A stretch of DNA of 64,000 bases. Origin: Alkalicaulis satelles (lineage in GTDB: Bacteria > Pseudomonadota > Alphaproteobacteria > Caulobacterales > Maricaulaceae). The DNA is taken from NCBI RefSeq assembly GCF_008630495.1, contig NZ_VWOJ01000002.1, forward strand, positions 821,001 through 885,000, read 5' to 3'. The position numbers and the translations under genes were made by a program. Below, one piece after another: positions 44,438-54,492 of the stretch (positions within the stretch are counted from its first letter, which is position 1; the number at the start of each line of letters is the position of its first letter). Under the pieces are notes generated by a model. It had not been told where the DNA came from and made no database searches. It saw only the letters and a program-made list of their open reading frames with translations.

Positions 44438-46036
44438 ATGATCCGATGGACCTGTTCTGCAGCGCTGGCGGCGCTCTGTCTGACGCTGGCGGCCTGCGGC
44501 CAGCCGGCGCGTGATGACGGCGCGGTCCTGCATCGCGGCAATTCCATCGAGCCGGGCACGCTCGATCCTCACCGCGCGCTGATCTCCAATGAGCAGGCGA
44601 TCCTCTATGATCTGTTCCTGGGCCTGGCTCAGCCTGGCCCAGACGGGCGGCCTATCCCCGGCCTCGCCGAACGCTGGACGGTGAGCGAAGACGGCCTGGA
44701 ATGGGTGTTCCATTTGCGCGAGGCGAACTGGTCGGATGGCCAGCCCATCACGGCTGATGACGTGGTCGGCAGTTTGCGCCGCACGCTGGATGCTGAAACC
44801 CTGAACCCGTTTCCAGCCCTCCTGTTCTCCATCGAGAACGCGGCGCAGGTGAACGCCGGCGAGGCGCCGCCAGAGGCGCTGGGGGCTGAGGCGCTGGACG
44901 AGCGCACGGTCAGGCTGACCCTCGCCTATCCCGCGCCCTATCTTCTGGATGTGCTGATGCAGAGCACCGCCGTGCCTGTGCCCCTGCACGTCATCGCCGC
45001 GCATGGCGAGCGCTGGACGCGGCCTGAAAACATGGTGGTGAGCGGGCCGTACAAGCTGGCGGCCTGGCGCTCGTTTGAACATATCCGTCTGGTGCGCAAT
45101 GAGGCCTTCCATGAGGCGGACGAGGCCTGCATCGACACGGTCTATTACTACCCCACCGCCGATGCCGCCGCCGCCGAGCGCCGGGTGCGCAATGGCGAGC
45201 TGGACCTCAACGCCGATTATCTCGCCAGCAATGAAGCCTTCCTGCGCCGCCAGGCGCCGGAGCTGGTGCAATCGGTTCCGGGCCGGGTCCTGCGCATGAT
45301 CACGCTCAATGCTGCGCGCGCGCCCTTTGACGATATCCGCGCGCGCCAGGCGGTGGCCATGGCCATCGATACCGGCTTCATCGCCGATCAGGTGCTGGCC
45401 GGCGCCGATGCCGCCGCCGTCCAGTTCATGCCCGATGACGTGCCCGGGCGCACCGGCCCGGCCCGGATGGCTTTCGCGGACGATCCCATGGCGGCGCGCC
45501 GCATCGCCGCAAGGGGCCTGCTGGCCGAGGCCGGATACGGCCCCGACAATCCCTTGCGCCTGACCTTCTCCCACCAGCCCGCCGCCGGCTGGCCGCGCCT
45601 GGCGCCGGTGATCCAGGCCGATCTCGCCGCGATCGCGCCCTGGGTGACAGTGACCATCGAGACCGCCGACACGCCCATCCATTACGCCCAGATGCAGGCG
45701 GGCGATTTCGACATCGCCAGTGATGGCTGGGCGCCCTATTTCGACGACGCCTACGGCTATCTCATGGTCACCGAAAGCGCGGCGGGAGAGTATAATTACT
45801 CACGCTGGACCGACCCGGAATTCGACGCGCTCCTCGCTCGCTCCCATTTCGAGCTGGACCCGGACGCGCGCGGCGCGCTGCTGGCCGAGGCCGAGCAGAT
45901 GCTGCTGGACAGCGCCCACTACATCCCGATCTTTTTCGAAAACCAGCGCGCCCTGGTCTCCCCCCGCGTTGAGGGCTGGATCGCCCATGCCCGGGTGATC
46001 AATCCGACACGGTGGCTGTGCGTGGGGGAGGGGTGA
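44438..46036 (+). CDS. Peptide ABC transporter substrate-binding lipoprotein
   Basis: 532 aa. Family 5 (OppA/DppA-like) solute-binding protein. The signal peptide has a lipobox LAAC with Cys20, so it is a periplasmic lipoprotein. Typical motifs: NSIEPGTLDPHRALISNEQA, LREANWSDGQPITADDVVGS and DGWAPYFDDAYGYL. GGGAGAG precedes ATG 44438. No permease or ATPase genes follow, so it works with a transporter encoded elsewhere or in an orphan role. Divergent from fadE. Confidence 0.88.
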   Translation: MIRWTCSAALAALCLTLAACGQPARDDGAVLHRGNSIEPGTLDPHRALISNEQAILYDLFLGLAQPGPDGRPIPGLAERWTVSEDGLEWVFHLREANWSDGQPITADDVVGSLRRTLDAETLNPFPALLFSIENAAQVNAGEAPPEALGAEALDERTVRLTLAYPAPYLLDVLMQSTAVPVPLHVIAAHGERWTRPENMVVSGPYKLAAWRSFEHIRLVRNEAFHEADEACIDTVYYYPTADAAAAERRVRNGELDLNADYLASNEAFLRRQAPELVQSVPGRVLRMITLNAARAPFDDIRARQAVAMAIDTGFIADQVLAGADAAAVQFMPDDVPGRTGPARMAFADDPMAARRIAARGLLAEAGYGPDNPLRLTFSHQPAAGWPRLAPVIQADLAAIAPWVTVTIETADTPIHYAQMQAGDFDIASDGWAPYFDDAYGYLMVTESAAGEYNYSRWTDPEFDALLARSHFELDPDARGALLAEAEQMLLDSAHYIPIFFENQRALVSPRVEGWIAHARVINPTRWLCVGEG

Positions 46037-46206
46037 GGGCACGGGCCGCCACCCTAATCCCGATGGCGCGGGGCAGGGGTCCTCAAGCGTGAGAGTGCTT
46101 GATTCCGCGAGCCCATCAGGCAAGCTTTGGGTCAAATTGCAGATCAGCTTAGGTAATGTCGGCTGGCTTATCAGCTGCATCAAAATTCCATGCAGGAGAC
46201 TTCATA

Positions 46207-46518
46207 TTGCATAAGGTCGTCGAAATAGCGCTGAGGGTTTTTGGCGCCCTCACCGCACTTGCCGGCATGGTTTATGGCGGCCTGATTTTGGTTATTTTCT
46301 TTTTTGTGGGACAGGCCGCAGGCTTTGCGGATCCCCAATATGCGATCAAATACCTTCTGGCTGTGCTCTATGTCGCCGTTACCGTTTATGTGGCGGTCAC
46401 ACTGGCGCTGCGCGCTTCGACACGGCGTGCCGCTTTGCTCGCGCTCCTGGTCGCGCCCGTCCTGATTCTCTTCCTTGTGGCGCCCGATTATGCGGCCTTG
46501 CCACAGCCCTCAGAGTAA
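46207..46518 (+). CDS. Small membrane protein, unknown
   Basis: 103 aa from TTG 46207, with GGAG nine to ten bases upstream; an ATG at 46156 in the same frame gives 120 aa but has a weaker context. Three hydrophobic segments (starting ALRVFGALTALAGMVYGGLI, YLLAVLYVAVTVYVAVTLAL, AALLALLVAPVLILFLVAPD). No recognised domain. Codon usage is less GC-biased than its neighbours, which may hint at later acquisition. Confidence 0.6.
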   Translation: MHKVVEIALRVFGALTALAGMVYGGLILVIFFFVGQAAGFADPQYAIKYLLAVLYVAVTVYVAVTLALRASTRRAALLALLVAPVLILFLVAPDYAALPQPSE

Positions 46519-46681
46519 AATTTAAAGGCTGGCGCCACAGCGAAACCTGCGGCCTGACCGCTCCGCTCCCGCTGCGGTGACAGCGCGGAGCTTGCTCGGC
46601 CAAAGCGCCAAAGGGGGCGCACGGGGGGTGAAAACCCCCGCTTCAAAAACTATGAATTTCAAAGGATCGGACGCAGGTCTG

Positions 46682-46768
<87 letters not shown>

Positions 46769-47008
46769 AAGGCAACAGAGGCCGCGGGTGATACGGCGCG
46801 GGGGGCGGGGTGTCAACGCCCTCGCGCGGGGGCGCGGCGGCGATTTGCACATGGGTCGCCGGCGTTCTTATCTCAGGCCTGTGCAGCCGGGACGCCGGGC
46901 CGCATGGACAGGGGCGGTGATTTTTGGTCTATCGCGTGTCAGCACGCAGTCCCCCTGGCGCGCTGGCCGGCCCTTCGCGCCGCCAGCCGCTGACGAGCCG
47001 GAGGCCCC

Positions 47009-47995
47009 ATGACGATTTTGCGCGACGAGATGATCACGGTGTTCGGCGCTTCCGGCTTTATCGGCCGGTATGTGGTGCGCCGCCTGGCCAAGGCGGGCTA
47101 CCGGGTGCGCGCGGCCACGCGCCGCCCGCATCTGGCTCATGAGCTCAAGCCCATGGGCGTGGTGGGCCAGGTGCAGCTGGTGCAGGCCAATCTGCGCGAT
47201 CCCGCCTCGGTGGCGCGCGCGGTGGACGGCGCCCATGGCGTGGTCAATCTGGTGGGCATTCTGGCCGAGGGCGGGCGCCAGACCTTCCAGTCCCTGCAGG
47301 CCGAAGGCGCAGGCCTGGTGGCGCGCGCCGCCCGCGAGGCGGGGGTGGAGCGCTTCGTCCACATCTCGGCCATCGGCGCAGACGCCCACAGCAAGTCGCG
47401 CTATGCCCGCACCAAGGCGCTGGGCGAGCAGGCCGTGCTCGAAGCCATGCCCGGCGCGGTGATCCTTCGCCCCTCCATCGTGTTCGGACCCGAGGACGGC
47501 TTCTTCAACCGCTTCGCCGACATGGCCCGCTTCGCCCCCGCCCTGCCGCTGATCGGCGGCGGCGCGACACAATTCCAGCCGGTCTATTGCGACGACGTGG
47601 CGCTATGCGCCCTCAAGGCGCTGGAAGGCGAGGCCCATCGCGGGCGGGTGTATGAGCTGGGTGGACCGAAAACCTACACCTTCCGTGAGCTGATGGCCTT
47701 CATCCTGAACACCATCGAGCGCCCGCGCCTGCTCATCCCCGTGCCGTTCCCCATCGCCTCCATGATGGGGCTCGCCGGTGAGATCATGGGTGCGCTGCCC
47801 TTCGTGGAGCCCTTCCTGACCCGTGATCAGGTGACGCTTCTGAAGTCCGACAATGTGGCCGGCGCCGGGGGCGCCGATACGGGCCGGATCTCCGATTTCG
47901 GCGTCAGCCCTGAAAGCATCGAGGCGGTCACCCCCGCCTATCTCGCCCGCTACCGCAAGGGCGGGCAGTTTGCCGACAAGCGCAGGCTCGCATGA
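47009..47995 (+). CDS. Complex I NDUFA9-like NAD(P)-binding protein
   Basis: 328 aa. Atypical short-chain dehydrogenase fold with [20 protein letters not shown] at the N-terminus; this group resembles the accessory subunit NDUFA9 of complex I and is common in Alphaproteobacteria. Other motifs are [38 protein letters not shown] and [15 protein letters not shown] precedes ATG 47009. It overlaps hslV by ATGA. Confidence 0.85.
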   Translation: MTILRDEMITVFGASGFIGRYVVRRLAKAGYRVRAATRRPHLAHELKPMGVVGQVQLVQANLRDPASVARAVDGAHGVVNLVGILAEGGRQTFQSLQAEGAGLVARAAREAGVERFVHISAIGADAHSKSRYARTKALGEQAVLEAMPGAVILRPSIVFGPEDGFFNRFADMARFAPALPLIGGGATQFQPVYCDDVALCALKALEGEAHRGRVYELGGPKTYTFRELMAFILNTIERPRLLIPVPFPIASMMGLAGEIMGALPFVEPFLTRDQVTLLKSDNVAGAGGADTGRISDFGVSPESIEAVTPAYLARYRKGGQFADKRRLA

Positions 47996-48543
47996 GCGAA
48001 GAGCGCGCCTTTCCCGGCTGGCGGGGCACCACCATTGTGTGCGTGCGCAAGGGCGTGCGCGTGTGCATCGCCGGCGATGGCCAGGTCTCCATTGGCAATA
48101 CCGTGGTCAAGGCCAGCGCGCGCAAGGTGCGCCCGCTGGCGGGCGGGGCGGTGATCGCAGGCTTCGCCGGCGCCACGGCGGACGCCTTCGCCCTGTTTGA
48201 ACGGCTGGAAGCCAAGCTGGAGCAATATCCCGCCCAGCTGGCGCGCGCCTGTGTGGAGCTGGCCAAGGACTGGCGCACCGACCGGTATTTGCGCCGGCTG
48301 GAAGCCATGCTGATCGTGGCCGATGCGCGTGAGACCTTCATCCTCACCGGCGCCGGCGACGTGCTTGAGCCCGAGCACGGCATCGCCGCCATCGGATCGG
48401 GCGGCCAGTTCGCCCTGTCGGCGGCGCGCGCCCTGACGGACCATCTCGACGACCCCGAAGCCATCGCCCGCCGCGCCATGGAGATCGCGTCCGAGATCTG
48501 CGTCTTCTCCAATAATAATCTGACGGTGGAAACGCTGGGCTAG
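47992..48543 (+). CDS. hslV: ATP-dependent protease proteolytic subunit HslV
   Basis: 183 aa. Proteasome-like peptidase that works with the HslU ATPase. After a 12-residue propeptide-like lead, the catalytic threonine is Thr13 ([13 protein letters not shown]); [20 protein letters not shown] is the family hallmark and [15 protein letters not shown] follows. hslU is not next to it, unlike in most proteobacteria; instead the gene is coupled to the NDUFA9-like gene upstream and followed by repeats. Confidence 0.95.
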   Translation: MSEERAFPGWRGTTIVCVRKGVRVCIAGDGQVSIGNTVVKASARKVRPLAGGAVIAGFAGATADAFALFERLEAKLEQYPAQLARACVELAKDWRTDRYLRRLEAMLIVADARETFILTGAGDVLEPEHGIAAIGSGGQFALSAARALTDHLDDPEAIARRAMEIASEICVFSNNNLTVETLG

Positions 48544-48579
48544 GGGTGGCTGAAAAGGCCCTATCCATCCCCCCCTTTG

Positions 48580-48648
48580 CGTTTTCCCGGCGAAAGCCGG
48601 GATCCAGACCAGCGGCTCTCCTGGGCCCCGGCTTTCGCCGGGGAAACG
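48580..48648. repeat. Inverted pair of GGCGAAAGCC palindromic repeats
   Basis: The segment 48580-48601 (core cccggcgaaagccggg) and 48626-48648 (core ccccggctttcgccgggg) are near-perfect reverse complements with a 24-nt spacer, and each core is itself a small hairpin with a GAAA or TTTC loop. Repeats of this form are scattered between genes in many Alphaproteobacteria. It lies 36 bp after hslV and could form a long cruciform or terminate transcription. Confidence 0.75.
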
Positions 48649-48699
48649 CGGGTGAGGAGGCTGGCGTTCAGATGTTTAACCGCGCCCCCACACCTTTAT

Positions 48700-48727
48700 C
48701 CTCTCCCCCATGTCCATGGGGGAGAGG
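48700..48727. repeat. Palindromic extragenic repeat, 13-bp arms
   Basis: cctctcccccatg (48700-48712) and catgggggagagg (48715-48727) are perfect complements with two bases between. It is a second repeat type in the same hslV-methyltransferase gap and resembles the widespread C-T-rich/G-A-rich palindromic repeats of GC-rich bacteria. Confidence 0.65.
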
Positions 48728-48822
48728 GGTGAGAGCGCCTTTGTCTGAAAAAATTCCTCTGGCGCAAATGCGGCGTGCGCCCTAAATGCGCGCCAGCAAG
48801 ACACTCTCACCATGGACCGAAT

Positions 48823-49773
48823 ATGAGCCCGTACGGGTTTTCTTCCGGCGATCCCCAGGCGGACCGCCGGCATGGGTTCGCCGAGGCGCTGGCGGCGTCA
48901 GGAGATATGGAGGCCGCCGCCGAGGCGCTGGCCGGGGCGCTGGAGCGTGCGCCGGGATGGGCGGCGGGCTGGCACCGGCTGGGCGAGTGGCGTCTGGCGT
49001 CCGGCGACCGGGATGGCGCGGCTTCGGCCTGGCGCCGGGCGCTGGAGGCCGATCCGCGCGATCGGTTCGGCGCGCGCGCCCGGCTTGATCTGATGAGCGG
49101 CGCGCCGGTATCGGAAAGCCTGCCGCCGGCCTATGTGGAGACGCTGTTCGACCAGTATGCGCCGCGCTTTGACGCGTCCCTGACCGGATCGCTGAGCTAT
49201 CGCGGCCCGCAGATCGTGATGGAGGTTCTGGGCCGCGCCGGGTTTGCGCGCGCCGCCCGGGCGCTGGATCTGGGCTGCGGCACCGGGCTGATGGGCGCGG
49301 CGCTGCGTAGCTCTTGCGATCATCTCGAAGGCTGGGATATCTCCGCGGCCATGCTGGCCCGCGCCCGCGCGCGGGGCGTCTATGACGCGCTGGCGCGCCG
49401 CGACATCAATGCGCTGGAGATGGGCGGGCCGCGCTATGACCTGATCGCCGCGGCGGACGTGTTCACCTATGTGGGCGCGCTGGAGCGCGTGGTGGCCTGG
49501 TGCGCTGATGCGTTGGAGCCGGGCGGCTGGTTCGCCTGCGCGCTGGAAGCGGGCGAGGCGGGCGTCACCTTGCGCGAGACGATGCGTTTCGCCCACGCGC
49601 CTGATTACCTGAGCGCTCTGATGGACCAGGCCGGCTTCACCAGGGTGGAGATCAGCGCCTGCACGCTGCGCCGCGAACGCGGAGCGGATGTTCCGGGCCT
49701 GGCCGTCATGGCGCGCGCAGGCGGGCGCACGCCGGACCGGGACCGCGATGACACGGCCAGCCTGACAGCCTGA
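48823..49773 (+). CDS. TPR-containing SAM-dependent methyltransferase
   Basis: 316 aa. The N-terminal 85 residues look like two TPR-type helix pairs ([40 protein letters not shown]). The rest is a class I methyltransferase with [18 protein letters not shown] and [20 protein letters not shown]. The region [18 protein letters not shown] is typical of this TPR-methyltransferase group. Substrate unknown. The start at 48823 is the ATG nearest the protein-like sequence. Confidence 0.8.
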   Translation: MSPYGFSSGDPQADRRHGFAEALAASGDMEAAAEALAGALERAPGWAAGWHRLGEWRLASGDRDGAASAWRRALEADPRDRFGARARLDLMSGAPVSESLPPAYVETLFDQYAPRFDASLTGSLSYRGPQIVMEVLGRAGFARAARALDLGCGTGLMGAALRSSCDHLEGWDISAAMLARARARGVYDALARRDINALEMGGPRYDLIAAADVFTYVGALERVVAWCADALEPGGWFACALEAGEAGVTLRETMRFAHAPDYLSALMDQAGFTRVEISACTLRRERGADVPGLAVMARAGGRTPDRDRDDTASLTA

Positions 49774-49885
49774 GGCGCGCAAGTGCCGGCGAGCCATAAG
49801 GGTGCGCGTGCGTGTGCCCGGCTTGCTCCGGGCCCGCCCTGCGGTCCATGGTCTGGGCTTCCGCCAGCCTGATCCGGAGCGAGCG

Positions 49886-51823
49886 ATGACCGACGCCCCC
49901 ATCCCTGTCCCCGCCTCATTCAAGGACGCGCGCATCACGCCAGAGCGTTACGCCGAACTTTATCAGCGCTCGATTGCTGACCCGGACGGGTTCTGGTGTG
50001 AGGAACTGAAGCGCGTGGACTGGATCAGGGCGCCTTCGCAGATCTCGGACGTGTCGTTTGACCGGGACGATCTGCACATTCGCTGGTTCGAGGACGGGGT
50101 GCTGAATGTCGCCTGGAACTGCATCGACCGGCATCTGCCCGCACGCGCCAGCAAGCCGGCGCTGATCTGGGAGGGCGATCACCCCTCGCGCCATCACGCC
50201 ATCACCTACGCCCAGCTCTATGACCATGTCTGCCGTTTTTCCAATGTGCTCAAAGGTCTGGGCGTGAGGAAAGGCGACCGGGTCACGCTCTACATGCCGA
50301 TGATCCCGGAAGCCGCCTACGCCATGCTGGCGTGCGCGCGCATCGGCGCGGTGCATTCGGTGGTGTTCGGCGGCTTCTCGCCCGAGGCGCTGGCCGGGCG
50401 CATCCGCGATTGCGAGAGCGCGTTTGTCATCACCGCCGACGAGGGCGTGCGCGGCGGCAAGCCGGTGCCGCTCAAGGCCAATGTGGACGCCGCGCTTGAG
50501 CTGGCGCCGGGCGTGAAGGCGGTGCTGAGCGTGCGCCATACCGGCGCCGATGTAGGCTGGGTGGAGGGCCGCGATCACTGGCTGCATGAGCGGCTTCTGG
50601 ACGCCGACGCCCATTGCGCGCCCGAGCCCATGAACGCCGAGGACCCGCTCTTCATCCTCTACACCTCGGGCTCCACCGGAAAACCCAAGGGGGTGCTGCA
50701 CACCACGGGCGGGTATCTGGTGTGGGCGGCCATGACCCACGCCTATACCTTCGATCATCGCGAGGATGACGTGTTCTGGTGCACCGCCGATGTGGGATGG
50801 GTGACCGGGCACAGCTATATCGTCTACGGCCCGCTGGCCAATGGCGCGACCTCGCTGATGTTCGAGGGCGTGCCCACCTGGCCTGGTCCGGACCGCATCT
50901 GGGAGGTGGTGGCCAAGCACAAGGTCACCGTGCTCTACACCGCGCCCACCGCCATCCGCGCGCTGATGCGCTTTGGCGACGAACCCGTGCGCGCCCATGA
51001 CCGGTCATCGCTGCGCCTGCTGGGCAGTGTCGGCGAGCCGATCAACCCGGAAGCCTGGCGCTGGTATCATCAGGTGTGCGGCGAGGGGCGCTGCCCGGTG
51101 GTGGACACCTGGTGGCAGACCGAGACCGGCGGCCATCTCATCACGCCCTTGCCCGGCGCTCATGCGCTCAAACCCGGCTCGGCGAGCTTTCCCATGTTCG
51201 GCGTGCGGCCCGCCCTGGTGGACAATGAAGGCAATCGCCTGCCCGAGACGGGCGCGCAGGAGGGCAATCTGGTGCTGCTGGGCTCCTGGCCGGGCCAGAT
51301 GCGCACGGTCTATGGCGATCACCAGCGCTTCATCGACACCTATTTCAGCACCTATCCGGGGATGTATTTCACCGGCGACGGGGCGCGCCGCGATGCGGAC
51401 GGATACTGGTGGATCACCGGCCGGGTGGATGACGTGCTCAATATCTCCGGCCACCGGCTGGGCACCGCCGAGATCGAAAGCGCGCTGGTCGCCCATGAGG
51501 CGGTCTCAGAGGCGGCCGTGGTGGGCTATCCCCACGATATCAAGGGCCAGGGAATTTACTGCTATGTCACCCTCGCCGCCGGGCGCGAGCCGGATGCGGC
51601 GCTGGAAAAGGCCCTCAAGGATCAGGTGCGCAAGGAGATCGGGCCGGTGGCGAGCCCGGACGCCATCCAGTTCGCCCCCGGCCTGCCCAAGACCCGCTCA
51701 GGCAAAATCATGCGCCGCATCCTGCGCAAGATCGCCGAAGGCGAGACCGGCGCGCTGGGTGATACATCCACCCTGGCCGATCCCGGCGTGGTGGACAGCC
51801 TGATTGCGGGGCGGAAGGGGTAA
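49886..51823 (+). CDS. acs: Acetyl-CoA synthetase
   Basis: 645 aa, typical length. Activates acetate to acetyl-CoA through acetyl-adenylate. The adenylation motif [37 protein letters not shown]-like segment ([20 protein letters not shown]) and the C-terminal [13 protein letters not shown] with the acetylatable lysine are present. ATG 49886 was chosen because homologous sequence starts there; the longer in-frame upstream stretch is not family-like. Confidence 0.95.
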   Translation: MTDAPIPVPASFKDARITPERYAELYQRSIADPDGFWCEELKRVDWIRAPSQISDVSFDRDDLHIRWFEDGVLNVAWNCIDRHLPARASKPALIWEGDHPSRHHAITYAQLYDHVCRFSNVLKGLGVRKGDRVTLYMPMIPEAAYAMLACARIGAVHSVVFGGFSPEALAGRIRDCESAFVITADEGVRGGKPVPLKANVDAALELAPGVKAVLSVRHTGADVGWVEGRDHWLHERLLDADAHCAPEPMNAEDPLFILYTSGSTGKPKGVLHTTGGYLVWAAMTHAYTFDHREDDVFWCTADVGWVTGHSYIVYGPLANGATSLMFEGVPTWPGPDRIWEVVAKHKVTVLYTAPTAIRALMRFGDEPVRAHDRSSLRLLGSVGEPINPEAWRWYHQVCGEGRCPVVDTWWQTETGGHLITPLPGAHALKPGSASFPMFGVRPALVDNEGNRLPETGAQEGNLVLLGSWPGQMRTVYGDHQRFIDTYFSTYPGMYFTGDGARRDADGYWWITGRVDDVLNISGHRLGTAEIESALVAHEAVSEAAVVGYPHDIKGQGIYCYVTLAAGREPDAALEKALKDQVRKEIGPVASPDAIQFAPGLPKTRSGKIMRRILRKIAEGETGALGDTSTLADPGVVDSLIAGRKG

Positions 51824-51937
51824 TATCCCCACTCCCAGCGGGCGCTTTCAGGCCGCACCAGTCTGCCTTGATTCCGGCGCCGCCGGACGGGATATGCACG
51901 GCCATCCAAACGCCACCGCAAATGCTGGAGCGCCGTC

Positions 51938-52603
51938 ATGCAGTTCCTGCCCTACGCTATCGGGATATTCCTGCTCACGCCCTTTTTCATCTGGGCCGGC
52001 TTCTACGTGATCATGCCCGGGCCGAAATGGGGCGTCACCGATGCGCCGCTGACAGCCTCCATGCTGATGGTGTCGCTGCCGCTGGTGGCCTATCACTCGC
52101 TGGCGGGGCTGGCGTTTGTGGCCAATTCCATGGCCGGGCGCACGGGCGAGACCGCCCCGGTCTGGACGCCGGCGCGCCGTTTCGGCCAGGCCATGGCGCC
52201 GCTCACCATTCTGCTGACCGCCGGATCGCTGGCCTGGCTCGCTTCACTGGGCGAGAGCGCCTATGCGATGGCGGGCGTGGCCGCGCTGGGTCTGTTCATG
52301 GCGCTGAGTCTGGCCGGGGCGGAAAGCAGCCGCTCCTTCGGCCATATGCTGACCGCGCCTGCGGCGGGCGTGCTCATGGGTCTGCGTCAGGCCGGGCGGC
52401 TCTTGCTGGCCGTGCCGGTGATCGGCCACATGCTGCGCGAGATCGCCGCCGATCCGAACCGGGCCGGGCCGTGGATCGCGCTCAATCTCGCCCTGTCGCT
52501 GGCTGCGCTGGTGTGGGTGTTCGGGCCGGGCGTGATGGTGTTCCTGGCCATGGCCAGCGTGCCGCTGGTGTTCTGCGCCATACTGATGTTCTGCACGGAG
52601 TAG
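51938..52603 (+). CDS. Integral membrane protein, unknown
   Basis: 221 aa, with about six hydrophobic segments (first FLPYAIGIFLLTPFFIWAGF). No recognised family motif. It follows acs by 114 nt on the same strand and may be co-transcribed, but nothing in it suggests a transporter for acetate such as ActP. Compositional bias (A, L, G, V) is that of a membrane protein, and the frame has no competing gene. Confidence 0.65.
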   Translation: MQFLPYAIGIFLLTPFFIWAGFYVIMPGPKWGVTDAPLTASMLMVSLPLVAYHSLAGLAFVANSMAGRTGETAPVWTPARRFGQAMAPLTILLTAGSLAWLASLGESAYAMAGVAALGLFMALSLAGAESSRSFGHMLTAPAAGVLMGLRQAGRLLLAVPVIGHMLREIAADPNRAGPWIALNLALSLAALVWVFGPGVMVFLAMASVPLVFCAILMFCTE

Positions 52604-52609
52604 GCGCGC

Positions 52610-52858
52610 TTACCCGCTCTCATCCACGTCCGGATCGTCATCGTCCGGATCGCCGTCGGGATCGAACACCAGAAGATCGCCCGGCTGGCAGTTCAGCTCG
52701 CGGCACAGCGCCTCCAGCGTGGAGAAGCGCACCGCCTTGGCCTTGCCGGTCTTCAGGATGGACAGATTGGCCATGGTGATGCCCACGCGGTCGCACAGCT
52801 CGGTGAGCGACATGCGCCGCTCCAGGAGCATGCGGTCAAGGGTGACGCGGATGGGCAT
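52610..52858 (-). CDS. XRE/Cro-type helix-turn-helix regulator
   Basis: 82 aa. Compact HTH (about 16-55): MSLTELCDRVGITMANLSIL, then FSTLEALCRELNCQPGDLLV, the pattern of YozG-type transcriptional regulators. The C-terminal 15 residues are almost all Asp, Pro and Gly. It lies 18 nt downstream of the DUF2975 gene; a DUF2975 membrane protein with such an HTH protein is a recurrent pair. Probably autoregulatory; targets unknown. Confidence 0.85.
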   Translation of the reverse strand: MPIRVTLDRMLLERRMSLTELCDRVGITMANLSILKTGKAKAVRFSTLEALCRELNCQPGDLLVFDPDGDPDDDDPDVDESG

Positions 52859-52876
52859 GGTGTTTCCCGCGCTCCC

Positions 52877-53431
52877 CTAAATGGTGAATTTCTGTTCGTC
52901 GCGCAGGCGCGCGCCCTCGCGGAACACTTCCGCCAGGACCAGGATCGCCAGCACCGAGAACCAGGCCGCCAGATTCAGACTGAAATCGGGGATGATGCGC
53001 GCCCCGCTCTCCACAGGCGCGCGGCCCAGCAGCGTAATCACCAGCGCCAGCACGCCATGGGCGGCGTAGTGCAGCAGCTGATAGACCGCGATCCCCAGCG
53101 CGATGGCGCGCAGATGATTGGCGTTTTCCGGCACGAAGGGATCGCCCGCCGTCAGCGTGGCGAAGATCAGGCGCAGCCGGTAGATGATGAAGGTCAGCGC
53201 CGCCCAGGCCAGAATCGCCATGGGCAAGGCCAGTACGAAATCGCGCGCCAGCCACTGCCGCAGGGCGCCCGGCAGCTCCGGCCCGAACCCGATCAGCGCG
53301 TAAACACCGCTGAAAATAATGAGGACAAAGATCAGGCTCGCCAGGCCAAGAATGGCCAGCAGGGCGAAAAACCCGATATCCAGCAGCAGCTTCAGGATGG
53401 AAGCCAGCGAACCGGCGCCAAGCGTTCTCAT
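52877..53431 (-). CDS. DUF2975 membrane protein
   Basis: 184 aa, four hydrophobic segments, with the family-like features LTAGDPFVPENANHLRAIAL and a C-terminal segment FSLNLAAWFSVLAILVLAEV followed by FREGARLRDEQKFTI. Paired with the HTH gene downstream, which suggests a membrane sensor/regulator module; this is inference from gene order. Function not known. Confidence 0.8.
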   Translation of the reverse strand: MRTLGAGSLASILKLLLDIGFFALLAILGLASLIFVLIIFSGVYALIGFGPELPGALRQWLARDFVLALPMAILAWAALTFIIYRLRLIFATLTAGDPFVPENANHLRAIALGIAVYQLLHYAAHGVLALVITLLGRAPVESGARIIPDFSLNLAAWFSVLAILVLAEVFREGARLRDEQKFTI

Positions 53432-53562
53432 GCTGCTCCCCTCCCCGTGCGTACTTCAGTTGCGGGCGACGAACCGGCTTGAGCCGGAAGCGCCAGGACC
53501 GGGATCCGCCGGGGAGGAGCGGGTCGGTTCAGGGCTTCCGGCTGTCAGCCGTCGCCACAGCC

Positions 53563-53679
53563 TCACGCGACCAGCGGTGCGATCGCGGCGGCCATCCCGG
53601 CGAACACGCCCGCCACCAGAGCCAGGTTGATTACCATGGCGAGGGCGGCGTGCCCGGCAGTGTTAGTGGTCCTGACCAT
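53563..53679 (-). CDS. 38-aa single-helix membrane peptide
   Basis: Starts MVRTTNTAGHAALAMVINLA and continues as one hydrophobic helix to the C-terminus. AAGGAGAG lies about eight to ten bases upstream of the ATG, a stronger Shine-Dalgarno than most genes here. Similar tiny proteins exist in Alphaproteobacteria but I cannot name a family. It stands alone, upstream of the DUF2975-HTH pair on the same strand. Confidence 0.5.
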   Translation of the reverse strand: MVRTTNTAGHAALAMVINLALVAGVFAGMAAAIAPLVA

Positions 53680-53824
53680 CTCATACTCTCCTTGTGTCTC
53701 GTGTCGACCAACTTTTTGCCCCGCCCGGTCATTGTTCCGCCGGGCTGTCGGCTTTATGAGGTTTGCGTTCCCGCTCGCCTCGAGACCCTATCTAGGACAT
53801 CCGACATCGCTTGGCAACAAAAAT

Positions 53825-53841
53825 ATATCGAAATTCGATAT
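53825..53841. promoter_or_regulatory. 17-bp palindrome, candidate operator upstream of rdgB
   Basis: atatcgaa and ttcgatat are perfect complements around one central base, and a third CGATAT follows at 53857. It lies 46 bp before the rdgB ATG and upstream of the small ORF on the other strand, in the most AT-rich sequence of the window. It may bind an unknown regulator, perhaps the nearby HTH protein. Confidence 0.4.
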
Positions 53842-53886
53842 TAATTTTCCGAAAGGCGATATGAATTTTTGACAGGACGGTTATGC

Positions 53887-54492
53887 ATGAATGTCTTCAT
53901 ACGGACAGACGCCTGGGTGCTCGCAAGCCATAATGCAGGCAAAATCAAAGAGTTAGATGCGCTTTTGGCGCCCCGCGGACTATCGGTTCTGGGCGCTGGC
54001 GCGCTCGGTTTGCCCGAGCCCGGAGAGACTGAAACCAGTTTTGCGGGCAATGCGCAGCTGAAAGCCGAGGCTGCAGCGCGTGCGTCGGGCCGCGTGTCGC
54101 TGGCTGATGATTCCGGTCTGGCGGTGGATGCGCTGGACGGCGCCCCGGGCGTGTATTCGGCCCGCTGGGCGGGACCGGACAAGGACTTCTCGCTGGCCAT
54201 GGACCGCGTGCGCCGCGAACTCAAGGCGTTGGGCGATGTGACACACGCCGCGCGCTTCGTGTGCGTGCTGGCGCTGGCCCATCCTGAAGGCGAGGTCCGG
54301 CTCTATGAGGGCGAGGTGCGCGGAACCCTCACCTTCCCGCCGCGCGGGACGGGCGGGTTCGGCTATGATCCGGTGTTCGTGCCCGACGGTCATAAGCGTA
54401 CATTCGCCGAGATGACCGCAGATGAAAAACGCGCCCTCAGCCACCGCGCGCGCGCCTTTGCGCGCCTGACGGCGGATATCTTCGGCTCATGA
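53887..54492 (+). CDS. rdgB: Non-canonical purine NTP pyrophosphatase (RdgB/HAM1)
   Basis: 201 aa from ATG 53887. Hydrolyses dITP, XTP and similar nucleotides to keep them out of DNA and RNA. Motifs: LASHNAGKIKELDALL, LADDSGLAVDALDGAPGVYS and GTGGFGYDPVFVPDGHKRTF, then LSHRARAF. A TTG at 53869 is in frame but has no better signal. Stop overlaps hemW (ATGA), the usual rdgB-hemW order. Confidence 0.93.
   Translation: MNVFIRTDAWVLASHNAGKIKELDALLAPRGLSVLGAGALGLPEPGETETSFAGNAQLKAEAAARASGRVSLADDSGLAVDALDGAPGVYSARWAGPDKDFSLAMDRVRRELKALGDVTHAARFVCVLALAHPEGEVRLYEGEVRGTLTFPPRGTGGFGYDPVFVPDGHKRTFAEMTADEKRALSHRARAFARLTADIFGS

Larger units (their letters stand above)
53432..53886. other. Intergenic region with one small ORF and an AT-rich operator-like site
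   Basis: About 455 bases between the DUF2975 gene and rdgB. It contains a 38-aa minus-strand ORF (53563-53679), then an unusually AT-rich stretch (53815-53870) with a 17-bp palindrome. I see no other gene. Confidence 0.5.

Noticed and set aside
46622-46640. cggggg/cccccg hairpin downstream of the tRNA gene
   Set aside because: A 6-bp stem with a 7-nt loop and no T-tract; too weak to call as a terminator.
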